A stretch of DNA of 64,000 nt from Sweltsa coloradensis. Lineage: Eukaryota; Arthropoda; Insecta; Plecoptera; Chloroperlidae. Below the pieces are notes generated by a model. The model made no database searches. It saw only the letters and a list, made by a program, of their open reading frames with translations, and was not told where the DNA came from. The position numbers and the translations under genes were made by a program. Below, in pieces: positions 42,442-53,685 of the stretch. The DNA is taken from positions 1 to 64,000 of the forward strand of contig JAMZAV010004606.1 in assembly GCA_024449915.1 (NCBI GenBank), in the 5' to 3' direction. How positions within the stretch are numbered: the first letter of the stretch is position 1; every line of letters starts with the position of its first letter.

Positions 42442-44633
42442 CTATTGACAGATACATTACTTAAGCTAGAATTAAAGGAGCCATCCACATTTATGAACGA
42501 ACATTACTCACAATTGGTGCTTATTTTATACTATTTAGCAAGAAGTTTATATCATTATTGGAGTTTCAAAACCACAAATTTTACTTAGGCATCTCTACAC
42601 AAATAATTGAACTCTAATGTTGATATTGATTGATTGATATTGCGAGTTTTATCTTAGCCTGTATAGCCATGATTCCATACAAATTTGGGTAAGCAATGAA
42701 ATTGTAGATACTTCAAGTTAAGTTGTTGGATCATAGAGTTGTCTGTGATGACGAATTTGTTATGTGTGAGGTCCAGCAATTTCCCCTCGATATTATTGTA
42801 GCAGCATGTAAAGTATGCGTTGTGTGTTTACCCACGGAGCCAATAATTGACGACTTGTCAGAGGGCGGATGGCCTAGTAGTAGTGGCTTGGGCTGAACCC
42901 CCAGCCGCCGGAGGGAACTTTAATGGGGGGTATTATTGCTCTCGAGATGGCCTTGGAAGTGATCTGAAGTATTATTTTGAAAGGGATTTGAAAAGATTTG
43001 AGTCAAATGTAAACAAAGTTATAGACAAGTGTAAAAAAAGGACCTATATTTTACGAAGGCTACGACCATTTCTAAATCCTTGGGAATGTAAAATATTTAT
43101 CTGTCATGTGTGAGACCCATTCTTGAGTACTGTCGGCCATAGTAGATTCAGTGAATAAAGGGAACAAGAACAAGCTGGAATTGAGTCTAAACCCAGCACT
43201 GCATATTTTCAAAGAACATAGAAAACTGTCCGAATCAAGGGCATTCTTTAAAATTCCTGCAATCGAATCTCGTTTAAAATTCCTTACGCGTGTTAGGGCA
43301 TTTGACTTGATCAACTCGAATCCTGATCCAAGATACCCTTCTTTATTGCCTGACAACCTTCGCAGAGCTGGTCTCCGTTCAAGTACAAATACAAATCTAT
43401 TCATATCTAGAGTAATCAAAGAGAAGAGTGGGAAGCGCTCTCTTAAATACAGGTTTGCAAACTTGTGGAATAGCCTTCCCGCTCGGCTAAAATCATGCAG
43501 TAGGAAACATAATTTTAAAAAAGATCTGCAAAGTATTGTTTATTAGTTTTAGAAAATGAAGTCCTCCCTCCTTCTAATATAAATTATAAAGTGAGCTCAT
43601 AGAATTCGAATATGAATATTATCCAACTTGAAATACAGGGCCATAGTAAATAATAACTGCAGCAAATAGTAGGCCTATTATAATATAAATACTAAAAACT
43701 ATACTTATACATTTAAAATAGTTGTGTAGAAGTGTACACAATCCATGCTTGATTTGTTTGCATTTCTTTTTTTTTGTAATTCTAAGTTTAGTCTAGTTTT
43801 TATCCCATTTTATTATTTACTTTGTAAGACTTTCATTTAATTTATAATTTTAATTTTGTCATCTTAATTTATTTTAATTATTATTGTTAGTGATAGTAGG
43901 GCATCAAGCCTTGTACTTGTTTATCTGATTGTATTTTATTATGTATTTGGCTATGTTTTAATGTAACCCCTAATAATAAAAAAAAAAAGTGAGCTGTGAA
44001 CAAACGACAATTTGCCGACAATACGATGCGGGTTGGGACAATGAGTCCATTGGTTTCGTTTATTAATGTACAAAACACCTCCTGGCTAGGAATACACGTG
44101 TAAATTGAAGCATTATTTATTAACGTTACGAGATGAAGTCACTTAGTATGATATGAGATGATATGGGTATCCAGAGGTGGGGATTCAGTCATCCCCGTCG
44201 GGGATACCTTTCAGTAACACAGAGTAAGGGATGAAATCACCAGAGGGTGGAAATCCCCCCCCCCCTTCACCCGTCAATCCGCACCCTGTGTTTACCTGTA
44301 GGCCTAATGTGGAAAAAAAGCAGAGTGCAGATGTCTTAAACAAAATTCCAGCTGGGGAAGTGAACGCAAGCTAGACGGAGATGGGGACCTTCTTGGGGGA
44401 TTTATTAGTTGGCTGCAAGAAGAGATTGGTGGTTAGTCCTTTTGGAGAGTAGGCTCGGCCTATGGTGTGACATATTCGTTGTTTTTTATATGCTCCTATC
44501 TTGGAAACGGGTCGACCAATTATAAAACTTAGCAGTGTGTGTCATTTGGCTTGGCTTACGGCTTACATTGTGAATGGGGATGAAATTTGGCTGCGGTGAC
44601 CTGCCGAAGAATCATATACATTTCATTGCCCAC
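42442..44633 (-). other. first coding-region intron of the acyltransferase gene
   Basis: This 2.2-kb intron runs from donor GTGGGC at 44633 to the acceptor AG at 42442. It joins a phase-1 exon end to an exon giving the two missing bases. It contains a LINE 3' fragment on the opposite strand (42940-43990). The flanks 42442-42940 and 43990-44633 show nothing else recognisable. Confidence 0.88.
42940..43990 (+). pseudogene. LINE 3' fragment: reverse transcriptase C-terminus and poly(A)
   Basis: LKYYFERDLKRFESNVNKVI, KKRTYILRRLRPFLNP and, after a shift, VRPILEYC are thumb-region motifs. The frame at 43146-43543 then reads SRLKFLTRVRAFDLINSNPD, SLKYRFANLWNSLPARLKSC and NFKKDLQSIVY, the typical LINE C-terminus ending in TAG. 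An AT-rich 3' region follows to an A-rich end at 43977-43989. It lies antisense to the host gene in its first intron. The copy is 5'-truncated and contains two stops near 43130. Confidence 0.82.
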
Positions 44634-44997
44634 CTGACGCGATGATGCCATGAGGAAAGGCGCACAGCAAGTAGTTCTTGGACGGGTCCAGCTCCGCAGT
44701 CTTGACGAGTTTCAAGGGGAAGTAGTCCCTTAAATACCTCCACCAGGCCCAGCGGCGGACCCAGTCAGAGCGGTGGCCGCCCCGGGAGGGTGCCCTTCTG
44801 TCGACCAACATATAACAGAGGTAGGCGAGGCCCGCCCAGTAGTAGCGGGTGAAAAAGATGATGTAGGGTAGGGCGAAGTAGGCGATGAAGGAGAACAGGA
44901 ACACGTTAACGATCTGTGCCAGCACTGCCAGGGTTTGGAGGCGTCTTCTTGTTGCCTCGGTTGACGGCCAGAACTTCATACTCGACATTCTCGTCAT
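44634..44997 (-). CDS. DGAT2/MOGAT-family acyltransferase, first coding exon
   Basis: This exon encodes the N-terminal 121 residues of an ER membrane acyltransferase that would transfer fatty acyl from acyl-CoA to mono- or diacylglycerol. RRLQTLAV (about residues 18-25) is followed by two hydrophobic segments (about 21-50 and 52-64). Then come WRYLRDYFPLKLVKTAELDP, with the family YFP triplet at 92-94, and AFPHG at 113-117, which matches the catalytic HPHG block with F for the first H. The exon ends CAG|GTGGGC, a good donor, one base into a codon (364 nt, phase 1). The ATG at 44997 directly follows TTCACAG, a plausible acceptor, so a 5' UTR exon probably lies to the right. ATGs at codons 4 and 7 could also be used. 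The family is clear. DGAT2 versus MOGAT cannot be settled from this part. Confidence 0.93.
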
Positions 44998-45560
44998 CTG
45001 TGAATATAAGAACTCAACTTCAACTTGTGGTATTAAGAATAAATATCCTCATGTACGTTAACGTGGTTGTGATCATCGTTTGCTAAAGCTAGAAGCGACA
45101 AGTAGACAACTGCATGCTGATACGTATTCGTGGAAGCCGGATTAGGCCTTGATGGGTGACTCGACTGCCTTACCGACTGCTGCAGCGGCCATCGTCCATA
45201 CCCATTGATATCTTAACAACTATAGTAGGCTAGATAAGCAGTCTCCAATACTTCCGCACAGGCGCGAGCATACGAAATTGAAGCGTCAATCGCACCCATT
45301 CAAGATGGCGGTTTGGCGTTTTAATTAATGCTTTTTTAATGCAATAAAGTACTTTACTGGATTGTTTGATATGGTTTTAGCTTGTGCAGCATGGTATTGA
45401 ACAAACTGAAACAACAAGAAGTTATTGCATAAGGGAATTTAGTAATCATTTGGTGTCAGGGTAGTATGCTTACCTGTCAACCTGGCGGCAATCTTGAGAA
45501 CTATTTGGGCAACAAATCGCTCCCATTTGATTAACATGCAAGCGCACCCATTCAAGATGG
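44998..45560. other. region upstream of exon 1
   Basis: A possible acceptor (TTATATTCACAG) abuts exon 1. A 5' UTR exon and promoter may lie further right but I cannot identify them. GCACCCATTCAAGATGGC occurs twice (45294 and 45545). Confidence 0.4.
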
Positions 45561-45649
45561 CTTCCAATTGTCCCGGAAGTGGACCGCTGACTGCTAGTCT
45601 AGCCAATTATATGGGATGTCTATGTCCATACCAGCAAACACGTTTGTAA

Positions 45650-45900
45650 GCGACCCGCTCTCACGGCTCTGTGTGGCAGGATGGAAGCGGGTTACACTCT
45701 TGGTGTAAGGTTCCTCGGTTCAAATCTCCATGGTGGTAATTTTTTTTTAAATCTATTATTTATGTAAAACTCCATTTTGAGTGAAAGTCCTTTATATTTT
45801 AAATAGAAACGTTAAAGGTGTTGTAGGTTATTTTTGTTTATTTTTTATTATAATTAATAAAACTTTTTTCCGTGTAAAAGTACTGTGATGTTAGGTAGCG
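45650..45900 (+). mobile_element. element with tRNA-like head and 93-bp motif, partial copy
   Basis: TGTGTGGCAGGATGG..GGTTACACTC and the B-box-like CTCGGTTCAAATCTCC are followed by a T run. Then comes one copy of CTTTATATTTTAAATAGAAA CGTTAAAGG, the motif tandemly repeated at 48376-48590 and 52605-52740. Same plan as the arms of the 48-53 kb inverted pair. Confidence 0.65.
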
Positions 45901-47770
45901 TAGGCTGCTTCCAACCTTTGATTTTTTATTTCAAATTTGCATACTAAAATTTGCATCTCAAGTTTAAATCCAATTATTAATCAATCATATTCTTAATTAC
46001 ATGTGTGCATAAAGCCAGCTTCATTAATTAGACAACTCAATATTAATAATAAAATAATATTAATGAATCTTCTAGAACGAACTCAAGGTTTGGAAGTATC
46101 TAGAAACTAGATTTCATTCTAAAATCTCAACGCAGAGGCGTAGTGCCCTTCAGGTAATTGGTTTTCAAGAATTGGTGAATAGAAATCATGTTGTTCGGAG
46201 ACAGAGGTCTGGACAGAGTGTATAGTTTTGAGAGCATCGTAAGTCGTCAGATGCCAGCTTGTCGGCGATTATTGTTCGGTTGACTGGTTACCTAGCCGAA
46301 ATAACAGATGTTATCTCGATTCCGAGTAGCTGCTACGCAGTATTTTGGAGAGTGGTTTCTTTCTATAGTTAGGGGTGAGTCAATAGGATGGCTTGACAAA
46401 GGGCTTAAGTCCAAGTATTTTAACCCAGGGACTGTGGTCTCAAGTTGAGATAGCTCGGGTATATAATTGGTCAGATACTAGGAATCTGAGAGGCTTCACC
46501 ATGTCATTGAGGGGCCATACTGGTGTTTTCGTGAAAACCAAACACGACTCACCGCAGTCTTCGAGCGGAGGTCATCGATTCCGCCACGTACCGATATGGC
46601 GTCGCGTAAAGTTTGATTGTTAGATGGTTGCTACAGCTTCGGGTGGCAATCAGAAGCCTATTTTTCGGTTCGGTTCGGTGAAGTGTGGTGGTAAAAGTAT
46701 CAGTTGAGTTAATCGGGAAAAGTAATTGTGAGATGGAATAATTTTTAAGTGTTACTGTATAATCAGTTCATGTTCAGCGTATCAATGTAATAGTCTTCGG
46801 TTCAACCAATACCAAGTGTGGTTTATATCAACAAAATTCGTCGAAAATATTATCTCCGAGTTAATCTAATAATAAATAATAAAACTTTGTTTTATTATTT
46901 TTCGTCGTCATCAGACCACTCAAGGAGTGCTGATTAATTACGTTCCTACGAGAGTGACTGTTTTTCTTCAACGTAAATATCGTTTCTACGAACTGTAGCG
47001 GCGCCAATGCTATACATATCCGCATAATAAAATTAATATACCACAAATAGCGAGCCATAATAGTTGATCAGTGGTAAATATAAAAATCTACGTGTGTCTG
47101 TTGACACCACTCAACATAGAATCTTCGAGAAATCTCGTCTAAAGGAGGACCGATCGTGTAAGCTGATGTTGGATGCCTAGGAGTGTTGGATCGACTCCCG
47201 ACATCGCCAATGTCAATGGATTAACCCTTCAGCATCTATCGTCGTTCCGCCTCAAGATAAATCTACGTATTCCCATAGTGCAAACATAAAAAGAAGTGCT
47301 ACAAAGTGTTAATGTGCGCATATAAAGGATAGTGCCATCGTATCATCAAGTCTCTACAATTGGATAAAAAAAAACAATTCTACGGCAGAAGGTGAAGTAC
47401 CTGTCAAATGACAGTTCATTTTATCATTTTTGTATTTTTTTAAACTAAAGATTTTCTTTTCATAAAAAATGTTGTATTGTTCATCTAGTAATAGTTAAGT
47501 CGAGATAGGAATTCACGAGCTCGTTAGGCAGGTAGATTAGTAAGAAAGTTTGTATCACCATATTGGAATTGTCAATAGTGAACTGAGGACTTGTATTTTA
47601 TGACAGGATTTTCAGGTGATTTAATTATTAATTATTGTGGGAATAATTAGTAAAAATTAAATTTTTTTTAATGAGTTTTGTGCTTTAATTTCTGAGCTAG
47701 TAATCAAATTATCAAGGTTATTTAGTCTGCCTGGTCCAGAGTCGGGCAACTTTTAGGGCTTGAGTATGAC
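45901..47770. other. sequence with nothing recognised
   Basis: Contains one 76-codon frame (46393-46623) with no recognisable domain. No repeats are shared within the window. Confidence 0.4.
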
Positions 47771-47960
47771 AGTACTTTATATTTCAATAGAAACGTTAAA
47801 GTTTTTGTAGTTTTTTTTTGTTAATGGATGAATAACTAAACTCCTTTTCAAATGAAAGTCCTTTATATTTTAAATAGAAACGTTAAATGTTTTGAAGGTT
47901 TTTTGTGTATTTTTTCACGTCCGTACTATATTGCATATTTTAATTATTATTATTTATTTA
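47771..47960 (+). repeat. two 93-bp tandem-motif units
   Basis: CTTTATATTTCAATAGAAAC GTTAAAG near 47775 and CTTTATATTTTAAATAGAAA CGTTAAATG near 47868 are about 93 bp apart, followed by TTTTTTCACGTCCG. The same order (motif, then CACGTCCG) is used in the two inverted arms. Confidence 0.8.
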
Positions 47961-48162
47961 TTTATTATATTTATTTTTAAATAATAGTTATTATTAATTC
48001 CTTATTGAGTGCACAGCAAACATGGGTTACTTGGTTCTTAAGGTTAGACAACGCCCCCAACCACGTGACGCGGTCTAAGCGTGACGCGCCAACTACTTTT
48101 ATCGACCTTATAGGTCACCCATCAAGGCCTAACGAACGACTATGTATTCGTTAATATGACAT

Positions 48163-48704
48163 CGTGCCGACTTGGCTAACCTTTTCCCTCTCTGTCTGGC
48201 GTGGCGCGCGCACCATGCTAACCACGTCTCAGTATGCGCGCGCATCACATAATGTCTGCCGCGCGGTTCAAAGAAATAGTTAACTCTAATTAATTTTAAA
48301 AGCAGGACATTATAATATTAGGTAAATAATATTCATTAAAGCGGACGTGAGGAAATAAAATAAAAAAAACTTCAAAACCTTAACGTTTCTATTTAAAATA
48401 TAAAGGACTTTTACCAGGAAAGGAGTTTTATTAATTATTATCAGAAAATAACAAAAACACCTACGAAACCTTCAACGTTTCTATTTAAAATATAAATAAT
48501 TTTACCCGGAAAGGTGTTCTATAAATTATTATTAAAAAATAAACAAAAATACCTTCAAAACCTTTAACGTTACTATTTAAAATGCAATGGCACAGATAAT
48601 GGGCTTCCACGAAAAAAAAAAACATTGTCGGAGGTTTGAACCAGCGAACCCTCCTTTAACAATCCCACCCGTTACCACCCTGCTACAGCGCACTGTGAAC
48701 GTTG
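48163..48704 (-). repeat. left arm of a ~530-bp inverted pair (tRNA-like head, 93-bp repeats)
   Basis: Reverse complement of 52454-52977. From the outer end it runs GCCGACTTGGCTAACC, GCGCGCGCATCACATAATGT, GGACATTATAATATTAGG and CGGACGTGAGGAAATAAAAT, then three units of AACGTTTCTATTTAAAATAT (48382, 48474, 48567; 92-93 bp apart), GCACAGATAATGGGCTTCCA and the tRNA-like head TGAACCAGCGAACCCTCC..CGCACTGTGAAC. Some direct words (CGCGGTTCAAAG, GGACATTATA) match to the base, so the pair is not ancient. Confidence 0.88.
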
Positions 48705-49299
48705 CTCGTCGTATCCGGCAAACAAGGAACAGTATGGCTCTCTGGCGCGCGAGTGAGGAACTAGAGAATCGGGGATAGGTACGCCCACCCGATAGGAAAA
48801 CGCATGGTGAATCGCGTCAGTCTACGAAAATACTAAGAAATATTATGATTGTATATTTAATTCATCATAATTGCAATTTAGAAAGCAATAAAATACAGTA
48901 ACCAAATAGATTTCCATCCATTTCAACCATTTACTCATACAAAACTACCTGAAAGGTATTATCTAAACTTGACTTTTGGGTCTCGGCAGTGAATGTTGAC
49001 AGGTTCTTGAATGAAGCATATATATGGGACATTATTTTATCTTGCCGATTACACTACCGATTCATGTCTGTGTTTATATGTAAGCAGATTACACCAGATA
49101 TTTGAAAAATGGATTTAACCTCACATCGCCCTTCATTTTGCACATTTAAATGCCTTTGTCAGCCGTTCACGCGAGATTTTTAGGCCTAGATTTGCTTTGG
49201 TGTGGTGTCAAAGTAGGCCTAGGGCCTACATGTTTATTATTTCGTGGAGGCTCTTCATTAAATAATATAATAAGCTCGAAAGAGTGTGATGGCCTACAT
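48705..49299. other. spacer inside the inverted pair, nothing recognised
   Basis: Mixed AT-rich sequence. It contains TAGGCCTA-type words near 49183-49213. Confidence 0.45.
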
Positions 49300-51738
49300 A
49301 CGAAATTAGGGTTAGGGTTAAGGCGGGTCGGTCAAAAAAGATTAGCACTCTATGGATAACACAGCAGGTTTTAGAAATGAGAAACAAAGTTATAAAATGG
49401 GCAACTAGACAAAAAACTGATAAAGATTTGCAAACTTAGGTAAGACTAGAAAGGTATAAGAAGGCATATAAAGGTCTAATCAAAGAGGCTAAGGCTAAGT
49501 CAGCAAAGAACTTTATAAAAAATTCAAATAATAAAAGTAAGGCAATATGGCAAATTATTAACAAAGAGAGAACTAATAAAAACAACGATGACATTAAGCC
49601 GATTAAACTAAAGGTAAACGGAGAGACGCTTAATAATACAAAAGAGGTGGCAGGTACGTTTAATACATATTTTGCTGAAGCAGCAAGTAAACTTTTAGAA
49701 GGGGAAGAAATGGGGGTAGATCGAACAAATTTCACATCTATTCCAGAGTCTGGGTGTAACTTTATATTAAACAATGTCACCAGCAGGGAGATAATTAAAT
49801 TGATTAGGCGCATGAAAAATAAAAAGTCATTAGGACCGGATGGCATCTCCAGCCACCTAATTAAGCAATGTGGTATCCCATTAGCTGAACCACTGGCACA
49901 CTTAATAAACGACTCTTTTAGCTCAGGTATATTCCCAAATGAACTTAAAGTAGCCCGAGTAAAACCCATATTTAAGAAGGGGGACAGTATGGAAATGGGA
50001 AACTATAGACCAATCTCCAATCTAAATGCTTTCTCTAAGATCTTTCAAATGGCTATGAACGACAGAATAACCAAATTTTTTGAAACAATCTTCTTGCTGA
50101 AGACCAACATGGCTTCAGAAAGGGGCGATCAACTGAAACTGCTATTGGGGCCTTGACCGATGCAATACTTAGTGGAATGGACAATCGCAAATAAGTACTG
50201 GTAATGTTAATGGACCTATCACAATGGATCAATGGAATTGGGGAATCGCATTACAATGGATATATTCCTATCTACATGGGCGAAGACAATTTGTTAACTT
50301 AGTGGATAGGGATACACACATGGAAGTAAGATCAGATGAGATAGAAATCAAAATTGGAGTTCCCCAGGGGTCAATTCTGGGGCCAACCTTCTTTAATGTG
50401 CAAATTAATGACATGCCACAATCAACTATAAATGGGCAGGTGATACTGTATGCAGATGACTCAACTGCCCTTCTAGCAGACACAGATCTCTCACAACTAG
50501 AAATTAATGGTTTCATATCTTTCAGTGAAATCGCTCAATGGCTGAAGCCAAATAATCTGATACTAAATATAAAAAAAACTAACTGTATGATCTTTCAGAC
50601 TGGGAAAAAAACAATGAATCAGCATAATATAAACATATGTACTGGAAATGGAGCAGGTATAGAACAAGTAGAATCTACTGAAACTCTTGGAATACACTTA
50701 GATGAATATTTGACTTGGGATGTGCACATTGACCATCTTGCAAGAAAAATAAGCTCAAGTCTATATGTATTCAGAAAATTAAGAGTGTATAAAGATCAAG
50801 GACTTTTAAAAACAGTTTATTACTCACTGATTGAAACATATCTAAGTTACGCAATAATCGTGTGGGGGAATTCTTCAAAGAAAAACACAGATAGACTCTT
50901 TGTCCTGCAAAAGAGGGCGGTACGAATGATAGCTAATCTTAAAATCAGAGAATCCTGTCGGGGGCATTTAAAAAAACTAAATATAATGACATTACCAAGC
51001 TTGTATATGTACAAAACAATACTATACCTCAAGCTACACAAAACAGACACACTAAAAAACAATAATGTTCATAAGCACAATACAAGAGGAAGAAAGGACA
51101 TGTATATGCCACCTCATAATCTATCAATGTACGAAAAAGGGCCAACCTATGCGGGAATAGTACTATATAATAGGCTGCCAGATAATGTCAAGGATATTGA
51201 CTTGGTGGAGGATTTTAAGGGACAGTTAAAGAAGTTTTTTATAGATCAGGAATTCTATACAGTGGATGAATACCTAAAATCCCAAGAAAGTAGGTCTATA
51301 ACATGTTGAGACATCTGTTATGTGTATTTATATTGTAAATAATCTATAAATGTTAGTTGTTAGACTTTATCACTTTTAAATGTATTGACATGCACCATGT
51401 GAATTAAGAAGGTTATACTATGGAGGAATGGACAGTATCTATTGATGGATGTAACCTCTGAAGTCAGTTGATATTGGGCAGCAATCAAGAATGTTATTCT
51501 TGATTGTGTGTCTTGACTGTGTTTGTAGGAATATTCTATATATGGTATCTGTTGATGGATGTAGTGTTTCAATTAAGTTGATATTGTATAGCTACTAAGT
51601 ACAATTATGTACTGTACTGTTACTTAAACTGTAATGTTATTTTTAACTTTTATATTTTACAAAATGTATTGACGTGCATTACACAATCAGAAATTGTAAT
51701 ATGATGCAAGACTAAATAAATAAATAAATAAATAAAAG
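49300..51738 (+). pseudogene. 5'-truncated, inactivated LINE (Jockey-like) between the inverted arms
   Basis: It starts mid-linker (LWITQQVLEMRNKVIKWATR) and continues RYKKAYKGLIKEAKAKSAKN and KAIWQIINKER. The RT frame (49647-50156) has KNKKSLGPDGISSHLIKQ, FKKGDSMEMGNYRPISNL and, after a shift, HGFRKGRSTETAIGAL. Motif A is lost: MDLS runs into out-of-frame sequence before WGIALQWIYSYLHGRRQFVN. The frame at 50224-51309 then gives GVPQGSILGPTFFNVQIND, LYADDSTAL, LGIHLDEYLTWDVHI, LQKRAVRMIANL, LKKLNIMTLPSLYMYKTI and NTRGR, ending at 51309. The 3' region ends in (AAAT)n at 51714-51737. It is a dead copy that sits between the two inverted arms. Confidence 0.92.
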
Positions 51739-52453
51739 TCTGGCCAGAATATTATTATTTAAGCCAGAGTTTAGCACGTCTGCTAGGCCCTAGGCGACTT
51801 GGCTGTAAATGCGAGATCAACACGCCTAGACAACACAGCTGACGGTTTATAGTTTTGGGATACAGACTGGTTAATTATTTTTTAAATTTATATTTTAGTA
51901 ACAAAAATTATTAGGTAGTTTTCTTCTAGCCGAGTCATTTGACACCTAGGGATGGTTGAAACTGGCAAGCAGTAGGCCTAGGCCAAGCTAGGCGGCCGTC
52001 AATTCTCCGCGCTGTTCTCAGTTTATCACAGCTCTAGGCCATTAACATTTTGTCAAATTACTAGTCCACGCTTGCTTTAGCATATTATACTACAAGGTTA
52101 TTTTATACTCTGGGATTAGTAATTGATGCTCTTTGTTTTAGGGCAAACAAATCATAGGCGCTAGTAATTTGAAATGCAGTACGTGGGAAGAACGTACCCT
52201 ATATGAAATCACTTATTCTTTACAGATTTTCATTATGTTTAAACTTTAAATATACCACAAGATATTAACCTATAGTTCTGAATCATTTTCTATTATGTAA
52301 CTGGACGTTTTCAACAGAAAAAGTAGGTTTCAAGCTAGGGTCCATGCAATGTTAGCCAAGCGTGTGGACGGCAGCTATCCCCTTTTACCCGGCCATCTTG
52401 CTAAACAGCTGATTGCTCACTAGCGCTCCATCGGACCTTTTTTCTCCGGATAG
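51739..52453. other. spacer inside the inverted pair, nothing recognised
   Basis: Frequent TAGGCC words (51785, 51975, 52035). No coding or repeat evidence. Confidence 0.45.
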
Positions 52454-52977
52454 TTCACAGTGCGCTGTAGCAGGGTGGTAACGGGTGGGATTGTTAAAGG
52501 AGGGTTCGCTGGTTCAAACCTCCGACAAAAGGAGGGTTCGCTGGTTCAAACCTCCGACAATGTTTTTTTTTTTTTTTTGTGGAAGCCCATTATCTGTGCC
52601 ATTGTATTTTAAATAGTAACGTTAAATGTTTTGAAGGTATTTTTGTTTATTTTTTAATAATAATTTATAGAACACCTTTCCGGGTAAAAGTACTTTATAT
52701 TTTAAATAGAAACGTTAAAGGTTTTGAAGGTATTTTTGTTTTATTAATAAAAAGTTAAGGTTTTGAAGTTTTTTTTTATTTTATTTCCTCACGTCCGCTT
52801 TAATGAATATTATTTACCTAATATTATAATGTCCTGCTTTTAAAATTAATTAGGGTTTACTATTTCTTTGAACTGCGCGGCAGACATTATGTGATGCGCG
52901 CGCATCCTGAGACGTGGGTTAGCATCGCAAGCGAGCCGTGAGCGCGCGGTGGTGGGGGAAGGTTAGCTAAGTCGGCC
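52454..52977 (+). repeat. right arm of the ~530-bp inverted pair
   Basis: Head TGTAGCAGGGTGGTAACGGG with the B-box word CGCTGGTTCAAACCTCCGAC. A 33-bp segment holding that B box is directly duplicated (52495-52560). After a T run come motif units at about 52611 and 52704 and a partial third near 52750, then TCCTCACGTCCGCTTTAATG, ATTATAATGTCCTGCTTTTA and GCGCGCGCATC. The inner ends of the arms are about 3.75 kb apart. Confidence 0.88.
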
Positions 52978-53179
52978 TAACGATTCACGCCGTTTTCGTT
53001 CAGTGTGGCGCTATCTGTGTGCAAATTGGTGACCTCGAAGTGTATTATGACCAAAGCTCGGCGGGACCACGGCCAGCCGTGCGCGCATAAACCGGGTAAC
53101 GCGCGTTAGACGGTTTATGCTCGCGGACCCTCAATGGTTAAATTGTTTAACTTTATTTTTTTGTATACCTTACCAATAT

Positions 53180-53525
53180 GTAATAGAAATAATGGTGGCA
53201 GGTACTTCACTGATATTAACAATTTACAATACAATATAAAAATATCACAACCTTTACATCATAAAATATTCTTCTAAATCTACCTATTCCAAAAATCTTC
53301 TAAAGCTATTCACTTTTGATTCCTCAACAGCTGCAGCTGGCAATTTATTTGACTTCACAATAATTGTTCTATTGATAAATGACCATCTCTCAAAATTCCT
53401 CTCTTCCCCATTACACTCCAACCTACATGGTCTTTCCCCCCTTTAAAAAACCCTTCCGAATATTTCCACTAATCTCATTCCATCGCTATATTCCTTTTTA
53501 AAAGCACTACCATAGCTAAACTGCT
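53180..53525 (-). pseudogene. LINE 3' fragment: reverse transcriptase C-terminus
   Basis: The minus-strand translation of 53420-53288 is RLECNGEERNFERWSFINRT, IVVKSNKLPAAAVEESKVNS, FRRFLE then stop. This fits the last ~40 residues of a CR1/L2-like LINE protein (RxxxxWNxLP..V..A.SVNxFK). AT-rich sequence follows toward 53180. I see no further RT motif upstream (53525-53690). Confidence 0.65.
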
Positions 53526-53685
53526 GGAAATATTGCAACACACACAGAAAGTCATATTAGATTTTATTAGCGGGAAAGTTTAAAACCTGAGTACTCTATG
53601 TTTTCCTTTCAAATGACAGCTACTTGTTTACAAACAATCTTTTAATTGAAATCCGATTTCGTAGAATGCATTATTGAAGTCTCTA

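Noticed and set aside
43072..43419. 115-codon minus-strand frame in the acyltransferase intron
   Set aside because: Antisense shadow of the LINE C-terminus at 43146-43543. It shows no acyltransferase similarity.
45145..48133. 18-bp inverted match TTAGGCCTTGATGGGTGA / TCACCCATCAAGGCCTAA as transposon ends
   Set aside because: The match does not extend clearly on either side and no target duplication is evident. Too short to call an element.
49306..49322. TTAGGGTTAGGGTTA, a telomere-like word next to the LINE start
   Set aside because: Only two and a half units, not an array. Chance or a trace repeat is sufficient.
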